64,000 nucleotides of DNA from the NCBI GenBank assembly GCA_963575745.1, contig CAUYUJ010015839.1, forward strand, positions 181,001-245,000, read 5' to 3'. The translations under genes and the position numbers were made by a program. Source of the stretch: Prorocentrum cordatum (Eukaryota; Sar; Dinophyceae; Prorocentrales; Prorocentraceae). Below, piece after piece: positions 50,176-59,597 of this stretch; the first letter of the stretch is position 1; every line of letters starts with the position of its first letter. Below the pieces are notes generated by a model, which was not told the DNA's origin, made no database searches, and was given only the letters and a program-made list of their open reading frames with translations.

Positions 50176-51018
50176 ATGTCGACGCAGCCGCCGTTCTCGC
50201 CTAGTCGCTCCCGCTCTCGCCCCCGCTCCTGTTCGCAGCCCGAAACGTTCTCTGTGAGCGAGGGAGACGGCAAGGGCAAAGGGCAAGGGCCCTCAGGCAA
50301 CGGCAAGGGCAAGGAAGACAAGGGCAAGGGCAAGGAGGATTGGAGGCAGCTCGCGCTGGAGGGCCCCAACCGCCTTGTTTATCGAGTTGGGGCAGAAGGA
50401 AGCTTCGGGACATCTTTGGGCCCATTTCCGCACACGCCTCGCAGCGAATTTACCCAGCAACAGCGACGCAACCTGCGATCTTATGAAAACAAAATCATGA
50501 GGCTCATTTGCGAGGGGGACGTCCAAATGGACGACGTCTTGGCGACGCAGGTTGACAGGGCGCCTTGCCGAGTGATCAAGCAACATATTACGATCAACGA
50601 GTTCCCGACATTGACAACGAAAAACATGTATTTGTTCATCATGAGCGCTCACGACATTTACAATCGAACTGCGGATAACGAGCGGGAGTTCTTCCGCAAG
50701 CCCCGGGCGACCGAACGGATGGCAGCGCGAGGGTTCCTTCCTGATATCGTGCTTCACGTGCCGCGTGCTCAACACCTCTTTGTGGCTGGCAACGCGTACC
50801 CACCACCCCTCATCACGGCGAATTTGCACCCGTGCCTGAAATCGATCGGCGAGTCCCCCATCGATCTCAAATCGTGGCCTACAGCAGATAGCCTCCAAGA
50901 TGATCGGGAAGCACTGTTAGCAGCGACCGCGTCCTCAGGCATGTTGCGCGGCCGTGGGAAGGCCGCTGGCTCCAAAGAGAAGCCCGCTCGCAAGCGGCCT
51001 GCATCGCGCATGTCTTGA
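50176..51018 (+). CDS. SR/GKGK-rich protein of unknown function
   Basis: An intact ORF of 280 residues from ATG 50,176; an in-frame ATG at 50,146 would add ten. The N-terminus has SPSRSRSRPRS, then GDGKGKGQG and KGKEDKGKGKEDW, a basic, probably nucleic-acid-binding stretch. The middle is globular (EFTQQQRRNLRSYENKIMRL, ICEGDVQMDDVLATQVDRAP, TLTTKNMYLFIMSAHDIYNR, FLPDIVLHVPRAQHLF). The C-terminal tail RGRGKAAGSKEKPARKRPAS is basic. I do not recognise the family. A chance ORF is unlikely because the middle has balanced, repeat-free composition. Upstream there is only a doubtful SL-like trace (about 50,120-50,142). Confidence 0.65.
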   Translation: MSTQPPFSPSRSRSRPRSCSQPETFSVSEGDGKGKGQGPSGNGKGKEDKGKGKEDWRQLALEGPNRLVYRVGAEGSFGTSLGPFPHTPRSEFTQQQRRNLRSYENKIMRLICEGDVQMDDVLATQVDRAPCRVIKQHITINEFPTLTTKNMYLFIMSAHDIYNRTADNEREFFRKPRATERMAARGFLPDIVLHVPRAQHLFVAGNAYPPPLITANLHPCLKSIGESPIDLKSWPTADSLQDDREALLAATASSGMLRGRGKAAGSKEKPARKRPASRMS

Positions 51019-51369
51019 TAAAACCGTCAGCCATCCTGACTCATCGACATCTTTTGTTGCATCCTATTCTCTTTACCTCCACCCCTGCCCCGAATTCGAA
51101 ATCTGATATGCTGGATTGGCATGTTCCGAATTAACTGTCTGACAATGCGTTCTCTGTTGGTCTGGATCCGAGAGTACATGTTGTTTATGATATTTCAGAC
51201 ATATCTCGGATGGGCTTCGGGGTTGGATTTTGAAAGGTTTCTTGAACATTTCTGAAAACGCGTCTCGGCTAGAATGGCCTCGGGGTTGGGCTTCGCAGGA
51301 CGTCTTCGACAGTTTCTCGAAACGCCGCTATTGTTGGACTGCGCCACGAAGATTGCGCCACGATGGTTT

Positions 51370-51580
51370 CGCTTTTCTGCAACGCGTAGATGACACCACA
51401 TAGCTACCGCCACGCAGAGAACGTAGATGACACCACATAGGTTGCGCGCAGAGACCGCAGAGAACGTAGATGACACCACATAGCTAACGCCACGCAGAGA
51501 ACGCAGATAACGTAGATGACACAATATAGCAAGCGCCACACAGCTGACACCACATAGGTGGCGCGCCGCGCTCGTAGATG
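51370..51580. repeat. GTAGATGACACCACATAG tandem repeat
   Basis: Five to six copies of GTAGATGACACCACATAG joined by CGCCACGCAGAGAAC, period about 34-60, immediately upstream of an SL relic. Confidence 0.85.
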
Positions 51581-51587
51581 CCACTCT

Positions 51588-51611
51588 TCCGCTGATATAT
51601 TGGGGCTCAAG
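51588..51611 (+). other. Spliced-leader relic
   Basis: TCCGCTGATATATTGGGGCT followed by CAAG aligns end to end with the SL (TCCG, TA-GCC/ATAT, TTGG, CTCAAG), with insertions and a few substitutions. It is 77 nt before the ATG at 51,688. Confidence 0.55.
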
Positions 51612-51687
51612 TGTCTGGGCTCGCCCAACGCAGAGGGCTCGCCCCTGCATTGCCTGTCTTAGACAATCCCAAGCGACTTTCGGGGCC

Positions 51688-52260
51688 ATGGACTTTCCGA
51701 CCATGCTGCAAGGTCAACTCGACTTACTCAACGCTCTGGTCACCCAAGAAAATTCCGCAGAGTTCAGGGAACGCTGCACTACTGTGCTCGCGACCCTCAT
51801 GAACCAGATCGCCCGGACGCAGCAGATCCAACCGCAGCAGGCAGCGAGGTGCACCCACCTGGTCGCAGCGCGCCAGCTCGACGGGCCCTCGAGGGCCCAG
51901 CTCGTCACCGCCATCAGCGACCTCGGCAACCCGACGGCCCCAAGGGCCCAGCGCAACTCCGACATCCTGAACATCCACCGCTACCTGACCCCACGCGTCT
52001 GGGATGCGATTCAGGACGACAACATGACATACGCCTCAAAGCTCAAAGTGATTGGGGACTTCTTGGAACAGCTGGGCCTGGTGAGTCCAAATGAACCCTC
52101 CTACGTCCACCTGACTGCCCTACTATTCATCTGCGGCCGAGTCGACATGGCCTCCGCGACGCACGATGCTGCCTGTCAGGTGCTGGAAGATCTCAAGGCG
52201 ATGATGGGGGGCATTAGGACGAGGGCGCCGAGGACTCCGGGGCCAAAGTTTTCAACCTGA
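51688..52260 (+). CDS. Alpha-helical protein of unknown function, 190 residues
   Basis: An intact ORF from ATG 51,688, behind an SL relic. The N-terminal part is helical and leucine/glutamine-rich (MLQGQLDLLNALVTQENSA, LMNQIARTQQIQPQQAARC). The centre (LVTAISDLGNPTAPRAQRNS, ILNIHRYLTPRVWDAIQDD) and C-terminal part (KLKVIGDFLEQLGLVSPNE, HLTALLFICGRVDMASATH) look like a compact helical fold. No known domain was recognised. A downstream frame at about 52,440-52,580 (LTVDHGELERAEPELYRRV, YTECDGHPAANRVDEHALIQ) is gene-like and could be another exon or gene separated by an unresolved splice or frameshift. Confidence 0.65.
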   Translation: MDFPTMLQGQLDLLNALVTQENSAEFRERCTTVLATLMNQIARTQQIQPQQAARCTHLVAARQLDGPSRAQLVTAISDLGNPTAPRAQRNSDILNIHRYLTPRVWDAIQDDNMTYASKLKVIGDFLEQLGLVSPNEPSYVHLTALLFICGRVDMASATHDAACQVLEDLKAMMGGIRTRAPRTPGPKFST

Positions 52261-52429
52261 AATCCTGCCTCGAACACGCCAGAGGACAATTGAGGAGGGG
52301 GGCGAGCTGATTCGCGCCCCTGGCAGAGAACACAAGGATGAGAGAAGGTGGGAGGAGGACCAAGGGATCACGCCAAACGAATTCCCCCCAGGACGCCGCG
52401 CCGCCATCGGATCTCGAGGCTCACCGTGG

Positions 52430-52590
52430 ACCATGGGGAGTTGGAGCGGGCGGAGCCAGAATTGTATCGCAGGGTTTACACCGAATGCGACGGCCACCCA
52501 GCGGCCAATCGTGTAGACGAGCACGCCCTCATACAATCGCTCGCGCTCTTCGGACGCAGCCCCGTGGCCAAACCAAACATCAAGAGGGGG
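52430..52590 (+). CDS. Gene-like fragment, unresolved exon
   Basis: The frame reads RISRLTVDHGELERAEPELY, RRVYTECDGHPAANRVDE, then HALIQSLALFGRSP, unbiased in composition. No start codon or confident splice sites were assigned. It lies between two genes on the same strand and may belong to either. Confidence 0.4.
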
Positions 52591-53167
52591 GGGATGGGGA
52601 GGGAGAGATATCGGGGGGAGAGGGAAGACGCGATCATGCTGACATGTCGCCCCCTTCCCCGTTTGGCATCCTCATCCTCTCCTTGCCTCCTTATACTCGT
52701 CCCTTTTGTTTTTACTGCCATTCGAACGTCTGCAGGCTTCGTCGCCCCGATCGCGGGCGTGCGGATCAGCTTGCGCGCCCAGCTGCCTGCTCGCCAGTCC
52801 CATTCGGGCATCGTTGCCACGAGGAGGCAGATGGGCGCGGCGCAGCCGCGCAGCCAGGCGAGAGGCGTCGCGCAGGCTAACATCACGATCTTCCCTCAGC
52901 AGGGGCCGAGGCAGCCTCTCGCGATCTCAGATCGCCCAGCGTGGAGCCCCGCGCCCCTCGGCGCGCCACCTGCGCCTGGGCCGCTGCTGGCGCTCCCGCC
53001 TCCGCCAGCGCAGCCACTGGCTGGGCCTGCGCTCTCGCCGGGGATAGTAGGCCCCCTGCGCCTCTAGCAGCAGCAGCGCCATCGGGAAGCGTCGAGGCCC
53101 CCGTCGAGGGCGCGCGGCTCGCTGTTCCGTCGACGGCCAACGCCGCGCTGGCGGCAATCGCCGAGGC

Positions 53168-54170
53168 GATGCGAGCCCATGCTGGGGCCGACGCCGCCGA
53201 GGGCGGCGAGTCGGCGATCCCACCGATCGCTCCCCGCACTTTCTCGGAGGTCGCGGCGGCCTCTGGGAGCTCCCGCGAGAGCGTGGCCGCCCCCAGCAGC
53301 TCGGGCTCCCCATGGGGAACGTGGGACATGAGCGACCGCGACCAGAAGTCGGCCCTGCACAGAGTCATGGAAGACGAGCTAAACACAATGCTCAAGCGCA
53401 AGAAGATCAAGGAGAAGACGACGCCGCACAAGCACGAGGGCCCCGACGCGGGTTCCCCCCTGCAGGACGTCGGCGCGGCCGCGGCCGACGACGCGGACAT
53501 GGCCTCCCAGGACTCAGACGACCAGCCGCTAGTGGGCGCGGCCAGCAAGAAACCATCGGCAGCGACGCCGATGGAGCTCGACAAGGGGCAGAAGCGCTCG
53601 GAGGCATCCGAGCCAGTTGATTCGAAGATCGGCGCCATGAGGATGCCTGCTGCGGCGAAGGCCGTGGCCGACCCCGTCATGAGGAGGCCTGCTGCGGCGA
53701 AGCCTCAAGAGGCCGAGAACCCCCCAGAGGTCGAGTCAGCGAAGGGCGAAGCGGCGAATACCCCCTCGAAGAAGCCGACTTCTGGGGCGCTGGTCCAGAC
53801 GCCGAAACCCAAAGCGGCCACCTCTGCCGCGCGGAGCGGGGGCAAGGCAGCAGCCCTGAAGCGGCCTGCAGCGACGCCATCACCAGCCCCAAAGCGCAGC
53901 CGCTCCAGCGAGGGGCTCGGAACTAGCAGCTCGGACGACGTCGACGTCGCCGACCTGGGCTTGAAGCATCCAGAGCTTCAGTGGCCAGGGGTGCCGACAG
54001 CGCACCGCCCTGTGTTCCAGTTCAACGGTTGGAACGCGTGGACCGACCTCAAGGGGGAGAAGTGGAGGGTCCGGGCCATCGAGTGGGAGAACCCTTCGGA
54101 CTTCGGGTGCGGCTTCGGCCAGAAGGACCCCGCGCTGGCGAAGAAAGCTTGGGGCAGGCTCGTGAGCAAG
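53168..54170 (+). CDS. Basic, KRPAA-rich protein (exon, partial)
   Basis: The frame is open from about 52,941; the first in-frame ATG is 53,168, and the true start may be upstream (ATG 52,831 lies in another frame). The sequence goes from alanine-rich to charged (MEDELNTMLKRKKIKEKT). It then carries AMRMPAAAKAVADPVMRRPA and ALKRPAATPSPAPKRSRSSE, lysine/proline/alanine repeats resembling AT-hook or histone-H1-like tails. The C-terminal part is globular and tryptophan-rich (PVFQFNGWNAWTDLKGEKWR, VRAIEWENPSDFGCGFGQKD). The exon probably ends at AGCAAG|GTATGC (54,170/54,171), a canonical GT donor; without splicing the frame stops at 54,188. A chromatin or DNA role is only inferred. Confidence 0.55.
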
Positions 54171-54216
54171 GTATGCTCGGCGCCCTAGAATGTAAACCCC
54201 GGGATTACACGTGGCT

Positions 54217-54325
54217 GGAGTCTGACAGCTCCATGCCTCTAGGAGGCCGTGTTCTCGAGCTGCGAAGCGTTGACGGCTCGCGCCGCAATGAGGGGATCTG
54301 AAAAACAACGCGCCGCAGACGCAGG
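54217..54325 (+). repeat. Flank module shared with 47.65-47.76 kb
   Basis: CTGACAGCTCCATGCCTC, then GTTCTCGAGCTGCGAAGC, TTGACGGCTCGCG and GAGGGGATCTGAAAAACAAC. It matches the reverse complement of 47,645-47,760 and leads into a GGA tract just as its partner does. Confidence 0.75.
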
Positions 54326-54327
54326 CT

Positions 54328-54465
54328 AGGAGGAGAAGGAGAAAGAGGAGGAGGAGGAGGAGGAGGAGGAGGAGGACGCGGGACCAGGTGGGACCAGGGG
54401 GGGCCAGGGGGGGCCAGGGCTCCTCCTCCTCCTCCTCCTCCTCCTCCTTTCCTCCTCCTCCTCAT
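54328..54465. repeat. (GGA)n and (TCC)n tracts
   Basis: GAGGAGGAGG (54,345-54,375) is followed by GGGACCAGG and GGGGCCAGG words, then CTCCTCCTCC. The two tracts are complementary and could pair. Confidence 0.9.
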
Positions 54466-54649
54466 ATCATTACATGCGTGCAGATACCATCATGTTCATG
54501 GTGCGTAACACCAGTAGCATCATCATCATCATCGAGTCGCCATGCATGCGAGGTGGCTTGCCACTCCGCCATTCCCTTCCACCGCCCCCACTGCATCTAA
54601 ACTCGCGCGGCGGGGAGTTGGCTCGCCACCCCAGCCGAACCTTTCGTGC

Positions 54650-54775
54650 AAGAGGGGGCGGCGGAATTGCGAAAACAAGAAGCGGCGAGCCGACTATATG
54701 CGCGTGAGACAGCAACGGGGCGGCGGAATTGCGAAAACATCAAGCGGCGAGCCGACTATGCGTGAGACAGCAACG
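54650..54775. repeat. Two-copy tandem repeat of about 60 bp
   Basis: GGCGGCGGAATTGCGAAAAC then AAGCGGCGAGCCGACTAT and GCGTGAGACAGCAACGG occurs at 54,656 and 54,720. Confidence 0.85.
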
Positions 54776-54779
54776 GGAA

Positions 54780-55515
54780 CGACGACGACCAAAAGGAAAA
54801 CGACGACGGAACCGACCAACAATTATGTAACACATGGTATATTCATTGAAACACATCGCGCTAGATCAAAACTCCCGCTCGAGACGTCCTCCTGGCTCAA
54901 TGGAAAACCTGAATGGACATCAATCTACGCGTTAGAGAGCCTTCTTCTTGGATTCGTATGTGCTTTCATGGGCGGCGTCCTGATGTTTTTTTTTGACCTT
55001 CCGACGGGGCGTCTTGGGCGTTCGCTTGGGCGCGCAACAATGTGCAATACATAACATGTTTAGCAACAACAAAAACAACAACATTTTGGCTGCGGCCGTC
55101 GCGCGCTTCCAAGTTCCCTTGCAAAAAAAAAAATCGGTGGCGATTTTTTGTTGCCCTACTACTACTAATGTAAAAAAACTGTGCCAATCGTTTCTAGAAG
55201 CTACCACTACAGCGAAAACCTATGTGAAACCTAAGTCAAAGCTAAGTAAAAGCTAACTAATTGCTAAGTCAAAGCTAACTGAAAAGCCAAGTGCGCGCAA
55301 TCGACATGCAATTCAATTACATATCGAACGCAACCTCGCATATAACCAGTTAAGTACAACCCACAAGTAAGCCGACTTGGAATTGCCAACTGTTTATAAG
55401 TGGTCGGCGACTTACAATCAATTGTTAAGTTTATGCCAACATATATGTAGTGAAATATCTCCGCATGACAATATATAAATTGGGTTACAACTAAGTGCTA
55501 AACTTATAAGTACCC
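54780..55515. other. AT-rich spacer, no supported gene
   Basis: Contains TTTTTTTTTG and A-runs, AAGTCAAAGCTAAGT words (55,230-55,290) shared with 39.24 kb, and CTTATAAGT words (55,500). A minus-strand frame with a lysine-rich tail (54,932-55,207) was noted but not supported. Confidence 0.45.
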
Positions 55516-55528
55516 CCGCTCAGCGAAG
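55516..55528 (-). repeat. 13-bp terminal-like repeat, right (partner at 39,065-39,077)
   Basis: CCGCTCAGCGAAG is the exact reverse complement of the left copy. GC-rich sequence begins immediately outside it (55,529-55,805), mirroring the GC-rich retrotransposon outside the left copy. Confidence 0.55.
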
Positions 55529-55815
55529 TGGGGCCTGCGGGTCCAGGGCTCGGCGGGCCCCAAATCTCGCCGGCCCAGTCGACCAGCTGCAGACGGCGCA
55601 GCGGGCCGAGGTCATGGCCGCGGCGACTGCGGCTCGCGTCGTCGGCGGCCCTATCGACCTCGCCTCGGTCAGCCAGCGCGTTGCGCGGGCAGGCGCGCAG
55701 ATCGTGGCTGGCGCCAACGTGCGGGACTGGGGGCACGCCGACGCTGCGGGAGCAGCTGGTGGGCGCCGTGCGCAGCGGGCGGCTCCAGGCCCGCCGGGTG
55801 CCACCATGAGCTTAC

Positions 55816-55857
55816 TATCTGCGCTAATTAGCAACCCATCGCTAATTAGCGCAGATA
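55816..55857. repeat. Perfect 17-bp hairpin with GCTAATTAGC
   Basis: TATCTGCGCTAATTAGC (55,816-55,832) is the reverse complement of 55,841-55,857, with an 8-nt loop. Further AATTAGCG(C/A) words follow to 55,990. Confidence 0.8.
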
Positions 55858-56145
55858 CGTATATGAAAATCTACTAACTAGCGCTGTCCATCCTAATCAG
55901 CGAGTCGCCAGCTCTAGAATTAACGGGCGCAAGCTAATTAGCAAGTGCACGCGCTAATCATAGCTGGTTGAATTAGCGAGTAGTAATTAGCGCGCGTGGT
56001 TCAGTGCGGACGACGTCGCCTTCGACCGCTGGCGCGCTCTTTTTTTCGCCGCTATAACCATGAGCGCGGCGCCGAAGCCCGCGATGTTTATCCGCGTTCA
56101 TAAATATAGTTCCCACCGAGGCACACATGCAATAATCCAAGGCCA

Positions 56146-56148
56146 ACG

Positions 56149-56202
<54 letters not shown>

Positions 56203-56249
56203 GACAGGGACAAAGAGAGAGAGAGAGAGAGAAAACAACAAAAAAAAAC

Positions 56250-56290
<41 letters not shown>

Positions 56291-56342
56291 AAGAGAGAGA
56301 GGGAGGAGAGAGAGATAGAGAGGAGAGAGAGAGAGAGGAAAA

Positions 56343-56387
<45 letters not shown>

Positions 56388-56537
56388 GAGAGAGAGGAGG
56401 GAGAGAAGAGAGAGAGAGAGAAGAGAGAGAGAAGAGAGAAAAAAAAGAGGAGAAGAGAGAGAGAGAGGCAGGAGAAGAGGAGGGATAGAGGAGAGCGAGA
56501 GAGAGAGGTAAGAAGGGGAAGGAGCGAGGGGGAAGAG

Positions 56538-56570
<33 letters not shown>

Positions 56571-56727
56571 GGAGAGAGAGAGAGAGAGAGAGGGGAGAGG
56601 GAAGGAGAGGAGAGGAAGAGGAGAGAGAGAGAGAGAGAGAGAGACAGAGAAACAAACGCAGAGAGATAGAGAGAGATAGAGAGAGAGAGAGAGAGTAGAG
56701 TAGAAAGAAGAAAGGAGAAAGAGAGAA

Positions 56728-56810
<83 letters not shown>

Positions 56811-56815
56811 AAAAA
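56146..56815. repeat. (GA)n microsatellite region
   Basis: About 670 bp of GAGAGA with AAAAAC and GGAGGG interruptions. Every long frame across it is an R/E or S/L repeat. Confidence 0.95.
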
Positions 56816-56941
56816 ACAAAAATGAGGACATATCAATAAACAACAGGACAACCAAGAGAGAGACAGAGAGCTAGGGGGGATAATTCGCATCCGCCGTCAC
56901 AGGCGGCTCTTTTTTTTTTTTGCGTTTGTTTCGCCGCAGCG

Positions 56942-58660
56942 CTATCGCACGCGAACCAAAAGCTCCATGCGGAACCTGCCCATCACATTGGCAGAGAAGG
57001 CATTTGTGGTCATCGGGGCGCCGCGCCCCCGTGGGATCCTGCTGGCGGTCCCTCCAAAATCCTCGTCGCGGTAAGTCCAATTAGCTTTCGGGTCAGATTC
57101 CTGGGTGAGGTGCGCGAAAAGATGGAGTTTGGGCTTGCACCTGAAGAATGCAGGGTGCCGCTGTGCGAGTGCGTCGCACAGGAGCACGAAGCTTTCGCCG
57201 TTCGTCGCCATGGTGTGCCTCCTGAAAATAACAATTGTCCGCAAGGCCTCGTAAGAATTATGGAGGTGGTTCGTCGCTGCGAGAATTGTGTGCTCCAGTT
57301 CGCTGCCACCGCTGAACAGTCTGTTGCATTCCTCCCACGCCCAACCCTCCAGAGCCCTGCGCGCGCCCGCCATGGCCTTTAGTTTCGGGGCGCTCCTGCG
57401 GCTTGCCTTTTTGATCATCAAGAGCGTCAGCTTGCGTAGCCTGTCGCCCGACTTGTTCCTGTCGTAATAGGCTTGGATGGACGACCGCATCTTGTCGAGG
57501 CGTTCGGTCCGATTCCCGCCGCGATAGTATTTGCTGTCACTTAGAAGGAACCGCATCGCTGATCCGAACCAATCCTAGGCAAAGCCCTGGCCCACACAAC
57601 GCAACCGATCCACTCGAAACAAGGGGGGGTCATCCATGCAGGGTGCCGACGACGACGGCGACGGCGCGCATCCGTTGCGCATGCTCCGAATGATAAGTGC
57701 AGATTTGGGCAGCTGCGTCCTCCGCCATGGCGCGCCCTCCCGCGCGTCGCCAACATGCGGGGGGAACAGATGCGCGTAATCAGCCGCCTGCCGTGGCGCC
57801 CCGCCCACCAACCCGCCCCCCTGCCCCGAGGGGCGGAGAAGCGGGCTGGGGGGGCGCGGGCGGAGGAAAGAAGGGACTTCACTGTCAAACCGCGGGGCTG
57901 GGCGCCTTATCGGGCGCGCACGCGCGCCGCCAACAACAGCCGCCCGCCTCGCTCCAAGCAGGGGGCCCGAACGTGCATTTGCAGCTCGCCCAGTCTCCTC
58001 TGACGCCGACCAGAACACCCTGGAAGCCCAACGGTTTGTTGGAGCGACGCTTGCGGTGCGAATCTGTCGCGTGCCAAGCGGCGCCGTCGCGCCGACGCGA
58101 CGGAAAGGCACCGCGTGCCATTGCCGAAAGCGACCGCCGCACGATGTCCATGCAGTCGTTGCGCGCGTTTGAACTCACGCGGGATTCGGGCAAAGCTGCC
58201 GCAGGAACCCGCAAAGTAGAGTTGTCACCACTCAGCCCTGGAAGATTTACCTGAACGGGTTCGACTGAATCGCTCCTGTCGAAATTGTTGGGCACGCCGT
58301 CCGTCCAGATACCCACGGGTAAAAAGGCCGGTGCGCCTATCGCCGCCTGGCATCGCAGCAGATGGTTTTCGCCTCGACGTCCAAACCTTCCGCGCCAAAG
58401 AATTTCGTCTCATCCGAATGCGAACATCTGACTGACAACATTTCGCGCGGCAGCAAAAACACATATCTGAACGCACTTCTCTGTTCAGTTTCGGGTTCCA
58501 CGTTCTCACCTCGGCCGCGTGCGTCGGAGGCCACTTGCGCGCCTTCAAGAAATTCCTCTTCAGATCTCTGGCGACGTTCTTGCCTTTTCCGCGCCGCACC
58601 GCGGCGGCGTTGGAATCGCCGAACTGATCAGGGAGCAATTGGCCAGGCGGTGCCAAGAAA
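56942..58660 (-). pseudogene. Second transposase-like gene (TDGxPxN / YRDEDFGG family), broken
   Basis: Reading down the minus strand, pieces of one protein follow in order. They are VRTWNPKLNREVRSDMCF and FRYVFLLPREMLSVRC (about 58,530-58,400); GIWTDGVPNNFDRSDSVEPV, NLPGLSGDNSTLRVPA, PLGFQGVLVGVRGDWASC and AGCCWRRACAPDK (58,313-57,900); and a degraded stretch to 57,575. The last is an intact 3' part (57,556-56,942): LDKMRSSIQAYYDRNKSGDR, FFRCKPKLHLFAHL, WTYRDEDFGG, a VMGRFRMELLVRVR end. I recall this as a large dinoflagellate family of unknown function. The TDG...P-N, CC-W-C and KPKLH...H...DEDF order parallels the D, zinc-ribbon-like and H/E blocks of CACTA-type transposases (inference). 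Several frameshifts make this copy a pseudogene. Confidence 0.65.
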
Positions 58661-58959
58661 TTATGTCAGAGCTCCCGTGCTGAATGCCTGTTTTCGAGAA
58701 ATGAATCCCTGATGGCGCCGCGCAGGCGCTTCGAAGGGGAACCGTCGCCCTGCCTCGCCCACGGTTGGCGCTTCTTTCCCTTGAGCATGGGCCCACCCCA
58801 AAGCGGCGCGATAAAGAAATAGGCTTGAGCACGGACGGCTACGGATCAGAAGAACCAGCGAGCGACAGCTTGACTGCCCGCCCCTTCTGGTCTCGTCGAA
58901 ACGGCCAGCGCCGCGCGCCCCGCCCCTCTCTGCCTACCCCAATGTCACGCTATGCCATC

Positions 58960-59290
58960 TCCATCGTCTCCCCGTCCTCCTCCACCCCCGCTTCTCCTCC
59001 CCCATCCTCCCCCTTCCGCTTCCTCCTCCTGCTCCACTACATTATCTTCCTCCTCCTCCTCTTCCTACCTCCTCCTCCTCCCCCTCTCCCTCCGTCCTTC
59101 CTCCTCCTCCTCGCCCTCCTCCTTCCCCCCCTCCACCTCCCCTCCTCCTCCCCCTCCTCCTCCTCCTCCTCCTCCTCCTCCTTCTCCCCCCCCCTCTTCC
59201 TCCTCATCGTCTTCCCCCTATTCTTCCTCCTGCTCCTCCCCCCCCCTCCCTCCCCCCCCTCCCCCTCCCCCCACCCCTTCCTCCTCCTAT
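58960..59290. repeat. (TCC)n polypyrimidine tract
   Basis: CTCCTCCTCC and CCCCCTCCC runs; the frames are S/P/L on one strand and E/R/G on the other. Confidence 0.9.
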
Positions 59291-59597
59291 CGTCGCGATG
59301 CTGTTCTCGGGGGTGTCGCCCCCTGCACAGGACACGTTTTTTTTTTATAATAAAAAAATGCAAGTCGGCGGGGGGGTCTTTGTCCAGCGGCGGCGGCGGC
59401 CATGCCGGAACGCCTCTCCGCGGCGCGGCGGGCAGATACGGAACATATGGAGAATATTGGCATGGAAATATGGAAAATACGAAGGAGCACAACTGAAACG
59501 CTGCATCGCTCTAGCATCGAGGTGCCGAGACGTAGACGCTTGAAAGAAGTATTGCAATCTGTGCGCTCAGACATCGCACCCCAGTGAACAACCGACT

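Noticed and set aside
54932-55207. 91-residue minus-strand ORF with a lysine-rich tail
   Set aside because: AT-rich, no motif, no start context. It could be a terminal exon, but nothing shows it.
55973-56890. S/L- and R/E-rich ORFs up to 305 residues
   Set aside because: Translations of the (GA)n region.
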